Source: Gallaecimonas mangrovi
GTDB lineage: Bacteria; Pseudomonadota; Gammaproteobacteria; Enterobacterales; Gallaecimonadaceae
NCBI RefSeq assembly: GCF_003367375.1
Contig: NZ_CP031416.1
Location: forward strand, 2,363,501 to 2,427,500
Length of the DNA stretch: 64,000 bases
Reading direction: 5' to 3'
In this document: positions 24,511 through 35,272 of the stretch, piece after piece
Layout of the letters: each line of letters begins with the position of its first letter
Numbering within the stretch: the first letter of the stretch is position 1
The notes under the pieces: generated by a model
What the model was told of the DNA's origin: nothing
The model's input: only the letters and a program-made list of their open reading frames with translations
Databases searched by the model: none
Program-made: the position numbers and the translations under genes

Positions 24511-25677
24511 TTAGCGCGACAGCTTACTCATCTCGGCAAAGAGGTCGGCCTTACCTTCAAAACCAATGCCGGGCAGTTCCGGCAGGGTAATAAAGCCGTT
24601 ATCGACCGCAACACCGTCAGGGAAACCGCCAAAAGGCTGGAACAAGTCAGGGTAAGACTCATTACCGCCAAGGCCGAGGCCGGCCGCAATATTAAGTGAC
24701 ATCTGGTGGCCGCCATGGGGAATGCAGCGGCTGGCGCTCCAGCCGTGCTCTTTGAGCATGTCCAAGGTGCGCAGGTATTCGACCAGGCCATAACTTAAGG
24801 CGCAGTCAAACTGCAGCCAGTCGCGGTCAGGCCGTAAGCCACCGTAGCGAATAAGATTGCGGGCATCTTGCATCGAGAATAAATCTTCGCCGGTGGCCAT
24901 GGGGTTGGCGTAGTAACCGCGCAGCGTCGCTTGCAGTTCAAAATCTAACGGATCACCCGGCTCTTCATACCAGAATAAATCGTACTGCGATAAGGCCTTG
25001 GCATATTTAATGGCGGTGTCTAAATCAAAGCGGCCATTGGCATCAACCGCCAATTTCTGGCCGTCTTGCAGCACGCTTAAAATCGAGTCAATACGGCGCA
25101 GGTCTTCATCCAGTGAGGCGCCGCCTATTTTCTTTTTCACCACGGTGTAGCCGCGATCGATATAGCTGCGCATTTCGTCTTTGAGTTTATTGTGGTCTTG
25201 GCCCGGGTAGTAATAGCCACCAGCGGCATAAACAAAAATCTTGGGGTTGGCAGTGCCGTTACCGTAGCGGTCGGCCAATAGCTGAAACAGCGGCTTGTCC
25301 TCGATTTTGGCCACCAGATCCCAAAGCGCCATATCCAGGGTGCCAATGGCTACCGAACGCTCGCCATGGCCGCCGGGCTTTTCATTACTAAACATGGTTG
25401 CCCAGCATCGGTGAGGACAAAAATTGCTGGCACTGTCGTTTAGCAAACTGGTGGCGTCGGCTTCCAACAGGCGCGGAATGAAACGTTCGCGCATCAGGCT
25501 GCCTTGGCCATAACGGCCATTGGAGTTAAAGCCATAACCAACAACGGGTTTGCCGTTGCGTATCACGTCGGTAACCACCGCCACCAAGCTCAGGGTCATT
25601 TTACTGAAATCGATGTAGGCATTACGGATGGGGGAACTGATGGCAATGGTTTTTTCACGAATGTCGACGATTCTCAT
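24511..25677 (-). CDS. tarD: D(-)-tartrate dehydratase, enolase superfamily
   Basis: Dehydrates D-tartrate to oxaloacetate. The product (388 residues from the ATG at 25677) matches the Bradyrhizobium TarD pattern along its length as I recall it: SPIRNAYIDF near the start, GYGFNSNGRYGQG, GGHGERSVAIGTLDMALWD, the catalytic Lys in VVKKKIGG, metal ligands in VDANGR, WYEEPGDP and ATGEDLF, and the catalytic His in HGGHQMSLN. GAGAG upstream favours 25677 over a GTG at 25692. Divergent from a LysR gene, with a dicarboxylate transporter beyond, so the three form a tartrate-use locus. Confidence 0.88.
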   Translation of the reverse strand: MRIVDIREKTIAISSPIRNAYIDFSKMTLSLVAVVTDVIRNGKPVVGYGFNSNGRYGQGSLMRERFIPRLLEADATSLLNDSASNFCPHRCWATMFSNEKPGGHGERSVAIGTLDMALWDLVAKIEDKPLFQLLADRYGNGTANPKIFVYAAGGYYYPGQDHNKLKDEMRSYIDRGYTVVKKKIGGASLDEDLRRIDSILSVLQDGQKLAVDANGRFDLDTAIKYAKALSQYDLFWYEEPGDPLDFELQATLRGYYANPMATGEDLFSMQDARNLIRYGGLRPDRDWLQFDCALSYGLVEYLRTLDMLKEHGWSASRCIPHGGHQMSLNIAAGLGLGGNESYPDLFQPFGGFPDGVAVDNGFITLPELPGIGFEGKADLFAEMSKLSR

Positions 25678-25734
25678 AATGCTCTCAGGCACGGGTGAAT
25701 AATGAGGCTCATCTTAAGTAAAAAAGGCGCTACT

Positions 25735-25761
25735 ATAATTCACTAAAACTGCTTTAATTAT
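25735..25761. promoter_or_regulatory. Candidate LysR site between tarD and its regulator
   Basis: ATAATT at 25735-25740 and AATTAT at 25756-25761 form an inverted repeat with 15 bases between, in the 90-bp divergent region. Spacing is wider than usual, so the call is weak. Confidence 0.3.
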
Positions 25762-25767
25762 TTCCCT

Positions 25768-26664
25768 ATGGTTAAAAGTGATATGACATCCGAGCTGAGT
25801 TTTTTTGTACTTTTGGCCCGCCACGCCAGTTTATCTGCCGCGGCGCGGGCGCTCGATATAACGCCCCCGGCCGCCACCAAACGCTTGGCACAACTGGAAA
25901 ACCGTTTGGGCGTTCGCCTGGTTAACCGCACCACCCGCAGTGTGAGTTTGACCCCAGAAGGCGAGATTTACCTTGAGCACGCCAAGCGCCTGCTGGCGCA
26001 AATAGCCGCTATGGAAGAGGCCGTTACCAGCCAGGCTGGCAAGTTAGTTGGGCAAATTACCGTCAATACCACCTTGGGGTTTGGCCGCACCGTGATAGCC
26101 CCCTTGGTTTCAAAATTCGCCACCTTACACCCAGCTGTCGAAGTGCAGCTGTCTTTAACCGACAAACCGCTGGATTTAGTCGAAAACGGCATTGATATGG
26201 CCATTCGTTTTGGCGCCCTGCCCGACCAGCGCCTCAATGCCAGGCGCCTGATGAGTAACCAGCGCTTTTTATGCGCCGCGCCCCGCTATCTTGAAAAAAA
26301 AGGTGTGCCCCAGTGCCTTGATGACCTGCACCAGCACAACTGCATCATTCATCGCCAGAATGAAGACGCTTACGGCATTTGGCGCTTTTTACTGGGCGAG
26401 CACAGTGAAATTGTCAAGGTAAGCGGCAACTTGTCCAGCAACGACGGTGATGTGGTGCTGGGCTGGGCGCTTGATGGCCACGGCATTTTAATTCGCTCGG
26501 AATGGGACTTAAAAAAATACTTGGCCAGCGGCCGCCTGCAAGTGGTGCTGCCAGAATATCCACTACCCACCGCTGACTTGTACCTTTATTACCCCAGCAA
26601 AAGTCACCAAAGCGCCAGGGCCAGGGCTTTTATCGACTTTATGGTAGAGCAGCTACCGGCGTAG
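25768..26664 (+). CDS. LysR-family regulator of the tartrate locus (DmlR-like)
   Basis: A 298-residue LysR protein. The DNA-binding domain has SLSAAARALDITPPAATKRL; the subgroup with this ITPPA helix includes DmlR, which controls malate use, and TtdR-type regulators. Its divergent position and the transporter downstream point to activation of tarD and the transporter by tartrate or a related C4 acid. The start could be the ATG at 25768 or the one at 25783; neither has a strong ribosome site. Confidence 0.85.
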   Translation: MVKSDMTSELSFFVLLARHASLSAAARALDITPPAATKRLAQLENRLGVRLVNRTTRSVSLTPEGEIYLEHAKRLLAQIAAMEEAVTSQAGKLVGQITVNTTLGFGRTVIAPLVSKFATLHPAVEVQLSLTDKPLDLVENGIDMAIRFGALPDQRLNARRLMSNQRFLCAAPRYLEKKGVPQCLDDLHQHNCIIHRQNEDAYGIWRFLLGEHSEIVKVSGNLSSNDGDVVLGWALDGHGILIRSEWDLKKYLASGRLQVVLPEYPLPTADLYLYYPSKSHQSARARAFIDFMVEQLPA

Positions 26665-26841
26665 CCACAATGTTAAAAATACCGCGCGCAGAGCGGCCGA
26701 TTTTTTAATGCATCGATGTAACGCCATGTAACTGACAATGCAGTAAAAAACTGACGCATGTCATCATTTGCTTTCATTTGAACCGTTACCCTTGTCTTAC
26801 AATCTCGTCGCAATCCTGTTGCGGTGTCACAGGGAGTTTTT

Positions 26842-28308
26842 ATGAAAGCAGGTGGCGTCAAAATCATACCTGGCGTTATTTCAATCGCCGTTACCCTTTT
26901 AATTTGGTTTGCGGTGCCGGTGCCCGATGGCGTATCTGCCGATGCCTGGCATTTATTGGCGCTGTTTGTCGGTACCGTGGTGGCCATTATTGGCAAGGTG
27001 ATGCCTATTGGCGCCCTGGCCATTATTGCCATCACCCTGGTAGCGCTAACCGGCGTCACCAACGACAGCCCGGCAAAAGCGATAAAAGATGCCTTAAGCG
27101 GCTTTTCCAATTCGCTTATCTGGCTGATTGGTGTGGCCATTATGATCTCCCGAGGCTTGGCAAAAACCGGCCTGGGTAACCGCATTGGCTATTACTTTAT
27201 TTCGCTGTTTGGCAAGAAAACGGTTGGCATTGGCTATGCGCTGGCCATTTCTGAACTGGTGATTGCGCCAGTAACCCCCAGCAATACTGCGCGCGGCGGC
27301 GGCATTATTCACCCAATCATGAAGTCGATTGCCAGTAGCTTTGGTTCCTCCCCCGAGCAGGGCACCTCTAAAAAAATCGGCCATTATCTGGCCTTGGTGA
27401 ACTACCACATTAACCCGATTACGTCGGCCATGTTCATCACCGCCACCGCCCCTAACCCGTTAATTGTCAAACTGATAGCCGATGCGACCGGTGCCCAAAT
27501 CAGCATCAGCTGGACCACCTGGGCACTGGCGGCACTGCTACCGGGGCTGATTTGTATCGCTCTGGTGCCGCTGGTGGTTTACGCCATATACCCGCCAGAA
27601 GTGAAAAGCACCCCCGATGCCCGCACTTTTGCCAAAACCAAACTGGCCGAGATGGGCCCCATGAGCTTTGGCGAGAAGGTCATGATTGCGGTGTTTGCCA
27701 TGCTGCTCGTGCTGTGGGCGGGGGTGCCAGCAATGATTTTTGGCCCGGCCTTGGCCGTGAATACCACCGCAGTGGCCTTTTTAGGTTTGGCGGTGCTGCT
27801 GATAAGCGGCGTATTAACCTGGGAAGATGTGCTGAAAGAAAAATCAGCCTGGGACACCGTGGTGTGGTTCTCGGCCTTGGTCATGATGGCAACCTTCCTC
27901 AATAAACTGGGGCTGGTGCACTGGTTCTCTACCGTGGTACAAAGCGGCATTCAGGGCTTTGGCTTCGGCTGGGAAGTGTCAGCGCTGATTTTGGTAGCCA
28001 CCTATTTTTATGTGCATTACTTCTTTGCCAGCACCACCGCCCACATTACTGCCATGTTCGCCGCCTTCTATGCCGCCGGTCTGGCTCTGGGGGCACCGCC
28101 GCTTTATTTGGCGCTGCTGCTGGCTGGCGCGTCCTCACTGATGATGTCACTTACCCACTACGCCACCGGCACCTCACCCATCATTTTTGGCTCTGGTTAC
28201 GTGTCCATGGAAGACTGGTGGATAATGGGCTTTATTATGAGTGTGGTGAATCTGGCGGTATGGGCCATTGTTGGCGGGGTATGGTGGAAAATACTCGGTT
28301 ATTGGTAA
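26842..28308 (+). CDS. DASS-family anion transporter, TtdT/CitT-like
   Basis: A 488-residue inner-membrane carrier with about 12 helices. The DASS hallmark SNT occurs in PSNTARGGGIIHP, and the second half-repeat has SLTHYATGTSPIIFG, the substrate-binding pair. In E. coli the closest functional types are TtdT (tartrate/succinate exchange) and CitT (citrate/succinate exchange). Next to tarD it most likely brings in tartrate, possibly against succinate. AGGGAG lies five bases upstream of the ATG at 26842; an upstream GTG frame is disfavoured. Confidence 0.87.
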   Translation: MKAGGVKIIPGVISIAVTLLIWFAVPVPDGVSADAWHLLALFVGTVVAIIGKVMPIGALAIIAITLVALTGVTNDSPAKAIKDALSGFSNSLIWLIGVAIMISRGLAKTGLGNRIGYYFISLFGKKTVGIGYALAISELVIAPVTPSNTARGGGIIHPIMKSIASSFGSSPEQGTSKKIGHYLALVNYHINPITSAMFITATAPNPLIVKLIADATGAQISISWTTWALAALLPGLICIALVPLVVYAIYPPEVKSTPDARTFAKTKLAEMGPMSFGEKVMIAVFAMLLVLWAGVPAMIFGPALAVNTTAVAFLGLAVLLISGVLTWEDVLKEKSAWDTVVWFSALVMMATFLNKLGLVHWFSTVVQSGIQGFGFGWEVSALILVATYFYVHYFFASTTAHITAMFAAFYAAGLALGAPPLYLALLLAGASSLMMSLTHYATGTSPIIFGSGYVSMEDWWIMGFIMSVVNLAVWAIVGGVWWKILGYW

Positions 28309-28323
28309 ACCAATCTGGCCATC

Positions 28324-28351
28324 AAAAAAGGCACCCGAAGGTGCCTTTTTT
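28324..28351. terminator. Bidirectional terminator
   Basis: Arm AAAAAAGGCACC with perfect complement across loop CGAA, between the convergent transporter and pntB. Confidence 0.87.
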
Positions 28352-28352
28352 A

Positions 28353-29729
28353 TTAGAGGTTTTGCACTATGGCTTCAACACTCTTCTTGGCATCACCAAA
28401 CAGCATTGCGGTGTTGTCGCGGAAGAACAATGGGTTTTGTACCCCGGCGTAACCGGTGTTCATGGAGCGCTTAAAGACCACCACTTGTTTGGCTTTCCAC
28501 ACTTCCAACACCGGCATCCCGGCAATGGGGCTGCCGGGATCTTCAGAGGCAGCCGGGTTGACGGTATCGTTGGCACCAATGACCAGCACCACATCGGTGT
28601 CACTGAAATCATCATTGATTTCATCCATTTCCAGCACGATATCGTAAGGCACCTTGGCTTCGGCCAGCAGCACGTTCATGTGCCCAGGTAAGCGCCCTGC
28701 TACCGGGTGAATACCAAAGCGCACCTTCACCCCTTTCGCCCGCAGTTTGGCGGTTAAATCGGCCACCGGATATTGCGCCTGGGCCACAGCCATACCGTAG
28801 CCGGGAGTGATAATAACCGACTCAGCGTTATTCAGTGCCTCGGCCACGTCTTCGGCGCGGATCTCGGTGTGCTCACCTTCAACCTCTTCGCTGCTGGCCA
28901 CGGCATCGTTACCAAAGCCGCCAGCGATAACGGAAATAAAGGAGCGGTTCATGGCCTTACACATGATGTAAGACAAAATGGCGCCGCTGGAGCCCACTAA
29001 GGCGCCGGTTACGATCAACAGATCGTTGCCCAGCATAAAGCCCGCTGCCGCCGCTGCCCAACCGGAGTAGGAATTGAGCATTGAGATAACCACCGGCATG
29101 TCGGCGCCACCAATACTGGCCACCAAATGCCAGCCAAATACCAAGGCGATAATGGTCATCAGCAGCAGTGCAAAGCCGCTCTCGCCGCCACTGGTAACAA
29201 AGCAAAGCAGCAAGGCAAAAGAGGCCACCAACGCGACCAAGTTGAGCTTGTGGCGATGGGGCAGCATCAGCGCTTTGGAGGCAATAATGCCCCGCAGCTT
29301 ACCAAAGGCAACAATAGAACCGGTGAAAGTAACAGCGCCGATAAAGACCCCTAGGAACACCTCGGTCAGGTGAATACCCAGCATGGCACCGGTCATCTGT
29401 TCGTGGCTAAGCCAGGAGTTATAGCCCACCAACACCGCGGCCAGGCCAACAAAGCTGTGCAAAATCGCCACCAGCTCAGGCATTTGTGTCATTTCCACTT
29501 TCAGCGCCAGCCGCGCACCGATAGCGCCGCCTATGACCATCGCTAAAATGATCCAGGTAAGGCCAAAAACGTTGGGGCTCAACACGGTCGCAAGCAGGGC
29601 TACCGCCATACCAATAATGCCCAGCACATTGCCACGTTTGGCGGTTTCTTGCTTTGAAAGGCCGGCCAGAGCGCCAATAAAACACAGCGCTGCAATGATG
29701 TAAGCCGCACTTACCAATCCATGAGACAT
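28353..29729 (-). CDS. pntB: NAD(P) transhydrogenase subunit beta
   Basis: Membrane subunit that couples proton entry to hydride transfer from NADH to NADP+. Of 458 residues, the first half holds eight or nine helices; the last 180 form the NADP(H)-binding domain with [33 protein letters not shown] (shortened) and [14 protein letters not shown]. It follows pntA by four bases and must act with it. Confidence 0.95.
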   Translation of the reverse strand: MSHGLVSAAYIIAALCFIGALAGLSKQETAKRGNVLGIIGMAVALLATVLSPNVFGLTWIILAMVIGGAIGARLALKVEMTQMPELVAILHSFVGLAAVLVGYNSWLSHEQMTGAMLGIHLTEVFLGVFIGAVTFTGSIVAFGKLRGIIASKALMLPHRHKLNLVALVASFALLLCFVTSGGESGFALLLMTIIALVFGWHLVASIGGADMPVVISMLNSYSGWAAAAAGFMLGNDLLIVTGALVGSSGAILSYIMCKAMNRSFISVIAGGFGNDAVASSEEVEGEHTEIRAEDVAEALNNAESVIITPGYGMAVAQAQYPVADLTAKLRAKGVKVRFGIHPVAGRLPGHMNVLLAEAKVPYDIVLEMDEINDDFSDTDVVLVIGANDTVNPAASEDPGSPIAGMPVLEVWKAKQVVVFKRSMNTGYAGVQNPLFFRDNTAMLFGDAKKSVEAIVQNL

Positions 29730-29733
29730 CGAC

Positions 29734-31269
29734 TTACCCCTTTTGGAACATTTTCAGCATACGGCGAGTCACGGTAAAACCGCCGACGATATTGACAGTG
29801 GCAACCAGTATCGCCAGGAAGGCAAGTATGCCCGTTAAGCCCCCGGAGCCGGCCTGCAATAACGCGCCCACCACGATAATGCCGCTAATGGCATTGGTGA
29901 CCGACATCAGCGGCGTATGCAAAGAGTGAGTGACATTCCACACCACGTAATAACCCACCACGCAGGCCAGCACGAAAACGGTGAAATGCGACAAAAAAGC
30001 AGCCGGTGCGGCATCCGCCACCCAGGCGAAGGCTAAAAGGCCAAGCGCCGCCAGCACATACTTTTTACGGCCAGGCGCTTTGGGCGCCGCCTCTTCGGTT
30101 TCAGTATTTGGTTTGGCCTGGGCCTGCGGTTTTGGCTTGGGCGCGGCAGAAACGGAAATAGCCGGTGGAGGGAAGGTCACTTCGCCTTCTTTGACCACGG
30201 TCATGTTACGTAGCACCACATCATCAAAATCAATATTGATGTTGCCGTCTTTTTCCTTGCACAGCAGTTTGGCTAAGTTAACCAAGTTAGTGGCATACAA
30301 GGTGGAGCTTTGCCCGGCCAGGCGGCTGGCCAAGTCGGTATATCCCAAAATAACAACGCCATTGTCGGATTTGCTGCGCTTACCCGGTTTGGTTAGCTCG
30401 CAGTTACCGCCATTGGGCGCGGCTAAATCCACAATCACCGAGCCGGGTTTCATGGCTTTGACCATGTCGCGGGTAATGAGCTTTGGCGCGGGCTTACCGG
30501 GAATAAGCGCCGTGGTGATGATAATGTCGACTTCTTTGGCCTGCTCCATAAACAGCGCCATTTCGGCATCAATGAAAGCTTGGCTCATCTCTTTGGCATA
30601 GCCATCGCTACTGCTGCCTTCGTCCTCATCGAGCTGCACTTCTAAAAAGTCGGCGCCCATGGACTGAATTTGTTCTTTCACCTCAGGGCGGGTGTCAAAA
30701 GCGCGGACCTGAGCGCCAAGGCTGCCGGCAGCACCAATGGCGGCAAGGCCAGCGACACCGGCGCCAATTACCAGCACCTTGGCGGGGGGAACCTTACCGG
30801 CGGCAGTAATTTGGCCGGTGAAAAAGCGCCCAAAGGCATTCGCCGCTTCCACCACCGCCCGGTAACCGGCAATGTTGGCCATTGACGACAGTGCATCCAA
30901 AGACTGCGCACGGGAGATACGTGGCACCATGTCCATGGCCAGCACATTGACTTGCTGTTTGTTGAGTTTTTCAATTAACTCGGGGTTTTGCGCCGGCTGA
31001 ATAAAACTCACCAAGGTCGCGCCCGGCTTTAAACGGGCGATTTCATCGTCGTTTGGTGCGTTGACTTTAAACACAAGGTCGCTGTCCCAGGCATCCCCCA
31101 GTTCAGCGCCAGCTTCTTGATAAGCGCTATCGTCAAAGCTGGCCCCTTTACCCGCCCCACTCTCAATGGTGGTGCTAAAACCAAGTTTTTGAAGCTCAGC
31201 CACCGATTTAGGGCTTGCTGCAACCCGGTTTTCACCGGTTAATGACTCTGCTGGTATGCCTATACGCAT
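29734..31269 (-). CDS. pntA: NAD(P) transhydrogenase subunit alpha
   Basis: Carries the NAD(H)-binding domain I (about residues 1-375) with [17 protein letters not shown] at the start and [20 protein letters not shown] as dinucleotide fold, then a Pro/Ala/Lys linker (about 380-400) and four C-terminal helices. 511 residues, as in E. coli. Operon pntAB. The upstream 240 bp hold the terminator of the next gene and presumably the promoter. Confidence 0.95.
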   Translation of the reverse strand: MRIGIPAESLTGENRVAASPKSVAELQKLGFSTTIESGAGKGASFDDSAYQEAGAELGDAWDSDLVFKVNAPNDDEIARLKPGATLVSFIQPAQNPELIEKLNKQQVNVLAMDMVPRISRAQSLDALSSMANIAGYRAVVEAANAFGRFFTGQITAAGKVPPAKVLVIGAGVAGLAAIGAAGSLGAQVRAFDTRPEVKEQIQSMGADFLEVQLDEDEGSSSDGYAKEMSQAFIDAEMALFMEQAKEVDIIITTALIPGKPAPKLITRDMVKAMKPGSVIVDLAAPNGGNCELTKPGKRSKSDNGVVILGYTDLASRLAGQSSTLYATNLVNLAKLLCKEKDGNINIDFDDVVLRNMTVVKEGEVTFPPPAISVSAAPKPKPQAQAKPNTETEEAAPKAPGRKKYVLAALGLLAFAWVADAAPAAFLSHFTVFVLACVVGYYVVWNVTHSLHTPLMSVTNAISGIIVVGALLQAGSGGLTGILAFLAILVATVNIVGGFTVTRRMLKMFQKG

Positions 31270-31401
31270 GCCATCTCCATGAATAAGATGCCCAACTAAC
31301 TATGTTAGCCGGGCATGTGAGTGTTGAATGCTTTTATTATGTGTAACAGATCTAACACGGGGGATGGCAAGTTCTTTTTGTTCTATGACTATGCCGGGCA
31401 T

Positions 31402-31430
31402 AAAAAAACCCGGCCAATAATTGGCCGGGT
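31402..31430 (-). terminator. Terminator after the NMT1-GGDEF gene
   Basis: Arm ACCCGGCCAAT with perfect complement across a single base; on the minus strand seven Ts follow. Confidence 0.85.
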
Positions 31431-31512
31431 AAACAGTCAGCAGAGTAGTTGAAAGCTTGTAAGCTTCGAGAAAAAGTCTATGCCCCTTGTTGTTGCCATC
31501 TTTTGATGCAGA

Positions 31513-33183
31513 TTAATTTTGCTGGCGATCTTTAATCGAAGTGACGTTATCTGGGGCCTGTTCTGACTCATCTAAGCTGTTCTGGCGATAGATCTGATTA
31601 CGCCCGGCTTCTTTTGCTTGATAAAGCAGCACGTCGGCACGGGATAACATTTGTTCAAAGCAGCTGTCTTCAGCACTTCTTGATACCACCCCGGCGCTAA
31701 CGCTAATGGCAATGCGCTCATGGGGGTTAAGGGTAAACGACTGCACACTTAGCCGGTGCTTAAGCCGCCTGGCCATGGCCATTGCCGCTTCAATGCCACT
31801 GTCTGGCAGCAAAATGGTAAATTCTTCGCCGCCAATGCGGCCAACAAAATCCCCAGAACGAATGGTATTTCGTAGCACTTCACCGAGATGGCAAAGCACC
31901 AAGTCACCGATATCGTGGCCGTAGTTGTCGTTAATACGCTTGAAATGGTCAACATCAATCATGATAAGCGCCAGTGGACTCAAGTCTCGAACGGCGGCGG
32001 CAAAACTGCGATGCCCGGCTTCCATCAATGCCCGGCGATTGCCGGTGCCGGTTAATGGGTCGGTATAAGCCTGGGCGCGCAGCTCTTCTTCAATATCGTG
32101 GCGCATATTAATTTCGCGGCTAAGGTGCTTATTTAAACGCCTAAATTGATACACCACTAACAGCGCCACCATAAAGGCCAAGGCAAACAAGGTGGCAGGC
32201 CAGTTCCAGGCATTTTTTTGCGACTGCGGATTAAACAGAAAGCCGTTTAAATCAGGATGCTCTGAAATAAGCCCCAGCTGCAGGGTAAGGTCCAAAATAC
32301 GTTCCCAGCGGCCCCGGTTCATATGGCCAATAGCCACTAAATCCGGCATCACCAGTTCACGTATTTGTTGGCCTTCAAAGCGCAGCTGATCAAGAGACTT
32401 TTGCGGTGCATACTTGCTATGAATGAGCCTGGCGGTGCCATCAATATTGTCCAGTGCCGTTTGCCAGCCCTTAAGGGTGGCTTGGCGAAAACGTTCCACC
32501 ATTTGTGGATGACGCTGTGCCAACTGTTGGCTAGTAATTAAAATGTCGCCATAAAAATCAACGCCGTAAGCTCTGGGTTCAATCAACCGATAGCCGATCC
32601 CTTTCTTGTCGAGAACATAGGGCTCGTTACTTTTATAGGCGGCATAGGCGTCGGTGTGGCCATTAATAAGTGCGTTGATACTAAATTCGCTGGGGACCCA
32701 ATGGAGGGTATTGAGTGGAATGCTTTCCATGGGAAAAGGCGCCAGCAAATCCACCATTTGCTCTTGTGGCTGAGCGCTCATCAAACGTTTACCGGATAAG
32801 TCATGAAGGGTACGAATGCCGCTACTTTTTAGCACCAGCCAAACCAGAGGCGAGTGTTGAAAAATAGCAGCAACGGCCACTATTGGCTGGCCTTCGGCAT
32901 AAGCGGCAACGGCGCCAGCGCCGGTCACCGCAAACTCAACCTGCCCGTTAGCCACTTCGCTAATTCCGCCCGGCAGGCCTGGGCCGTTCTCGAGCAAAGT
33001 GACGTCAAAACCGGCATCACGGTAATAGCCGTACTCTTTGGCTACGTAATAGCCAGCAAACTGGAACTGATGTTTCCAACGTAATTGCACCCGCACCGGT
33101 TCAAGGGCGGCAGCCGGAAAACTCGTTAGTAAGAAAATCCATAGCCAAAGACAATATTCCCAGCGCACGATGTTCGTCCTCAT
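31513..33183 (-). CDS. Diguanylate cyclase with NMT1/THI5-like periplasmic sensor
   Basis: A 556-residue membrane sensor that probably makes cyclic di-GMP. A signal peptide or first helix (about 8-26) leads to an NMT1/THI5-type binding domain (about 28-310), opening VRVQLRWKHQFQFAGYYVA, as in pyrimidine-precursor and sulfonate binding proteins. One helix follows (about 329-347), then a GGDEF domain (about 385-535) with active GGEEF at 451-455. An inhibitory-site RSGD sits five residues before it, so product inhibition is likely. The ligand may be a pyrimidine or related small molecule; this is inferred. Confidence 0.88.
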   Translation of the reverse strand: MRTNIVRWEYCLWLWIFLLTSFPAAALEPVRVQLRWKHQFQFAGYYVAKEYGYYRDAGFDVTLLENGPGLPGGISEVANGQVEFAVTGAGAVAAYAEGQPIVAVAAIFQHSPLVWLVLKSSGIRTLHDLSGKRLMSAQPQEQMVDLLAPFPMESIPLNTLHWVPSEFSINALINGHTDAYAAYKSNEPYVLDKKGIGYRLIEPRAYGVDFYGDILITSQQLAQRHPQMVERFRQATLKGWQTALDNIDGTARLIHSKYAPQKSLDQLRFEGQQIRELVMPDLVAIGHMNRGRWERILDLTLQLGLISEHPDLNGFLFNPQSQKNAWNWPATLFALAFMVALLVVYQFRRLNKHLSREINMRHDIEEELRAQAYTDPLTGTGNRRALMEAGHRSFAAAVRDLSPLALIMIDVDHFKRINDNYGHDIGDLVLCHLGEVLRNTIRSGDFVGRIGGEEFTILLPDSGIEAAMAMARRLKHRLSVQSFTLNPHERIAISVSAGVVSRSAEDSCFEQMLSRADVLLYQAKEAGRNQIYRQNSLDESEQAPDNVTSIKDRQQN

Positions 33184-33301
33184 CGCTTTACCCGGTTGGG
33201 CTCAAGCTGACTCAACCTCTAGTTTTGGTCAAAAATTGCACTTTTGGAATATTAATTGTCTTTAAACGAAATGATCCAGTCCTGACGTCAAATATTTGTC
33301 A

Positions 33302-34318
<1,017 letters not shown>

Positions 34319-34422
34319 TTATCCGGGTTCTATATCATCACGCAAATGGTTGATAAGCTATCGGAATAGCGGGACATCCTATACAATTCTTTTGATACGC
34401 CCCGGCGCAACAGGACAATAAC

Positions 34423-35190
34423 ATGATGATCTACATTGTGATTGCCGTGATAGCAGTACTGCTGGTAGGGATAGTTTTAATCAATGTCGTCCAGCAACAA
34501 CGGCAAAAGCAAGAAGCCGAAAGGCGTCAGGAGCTTGCTAAACAAAAAGCCATAGTGGACGAAACCGAGTCCTTACTGCCTATTGCTGGCCAAATGCCCA
34601 TCTCCTCGCATTTGGTAGCCATGCTCTATGGCCGCCTAGCCGAAGCGCTGATGGCGGCTTACCGCATCGGTAACGACAGCTCGATGAAAAAACGAGCCGA
34701 AGATGCCCTACTCCAGCAAAAACAAGCGCTGCAAAGTTTTCGCGCCAGCGACGATAACTTACGCCTACCCGATAACGAGCAGCAAATGGTGCAGCTGTTA
34801 CAGGCCATTAAACTGCTGATTGCGGTGCTACGTACCGAGTTCAATAAAGGCAAGGTTGAAGCCGAGGTATTCCGTACCGAGTCTGCCTTTTTGGACCGTA
34901 TTCGCTTAAAGATTAATGTTGAGGGGCTTATCTCGCGCGGCGTGTCCGCCAAATTGATTAAGCAAGTGGGCTCCGCTCGCCAGTTCCTCAATAAAGCCAA
35001 ACAGTTGGCATCAACCCAGGCACACCAAGACAATTACCTGCGCGGTAAATTGTCTGAAATTCAGCTGCATTTGGACGAACTCAATGCCGCTAGCGCCAGT
35101 GCCATGGTGCAAAAACCGCCGAAAAAGGAAAACGAACCGCAGCAACCCGACGACGTGGATTTGTTGTTTTCACCGAAAAAGAAGTGGTGA
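34423..35190 (+). CDS. Hypothetical membrane-anchored coiled-coil protein
   Basis: I do not recognise the family. The 255-residue protein has one N-terminal helix (about 3-23, IYIVIAVIAVLLVGIVLI) followed by a Gln/Arg/Lys-rich coiled-coil stretch (QQQRQKQEAERRQ) and a helical body, ending in a charged Pro-rich tail (KKENEPQQPDDVDLLFSPKK). The domain after the anchor is predicted to be cytoplasmic. It lies between cysB (divergent) and topA (convergent), sharing a terminator with the latter. Confidence 0.7.
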   Translation: MMIYIVIAVIAVLLVGIVLINVVQQQRQKQEAERRQELAKQKAIVDETESLLPIAGQMPISSHLVAMLYGRLAEALMAAYRIGNDSSMKKRAEDALLQQKQALQSFRASDDNLRLPDNEQQMVQLLQAIKLLIAVLRTEFNKGKVEAEVFRTESAFLDRIRLKINVEGLISRGVSAKLIKQVGSARQFLNKAKQLASTQAHQDNYLRGKLSEIQLHLDELNAASASAMVQKPPKKENEPQQPDDVDLLFSPKKKW

Positions 35191-35208
35191 TAGGTACTTT
35201 GGGCCATC

Positions 35209-35236
35209 AAAAAAACCGCCAATTGGCGGTTTTTTT
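35209..35236. terminator. Bidirectional terminator
   Basis: Arm AAAAAAACCGCC with perfect complement across AATT, after the coiled-coil gene and pointing also toward topA. Confidence 0.85.
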
Positions 35237-35245
35237 ATTGATGAA

Positions 35246-35269
35246 AAAGGCCTCCGTCTGGAGGCCTTT
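35246..35269 (-). terminator. Second hairpin directly after topA
   Basis: Arm AAAGGCCTCC with perfect complement across loop GTCT, three bases beyond the topA stop; T-rich on the minus strand. Together with the hairpin at 35209-35236 topA has two terminators in a row. Confidence 0.75.
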
Positions 35270-35272
35270 GCC

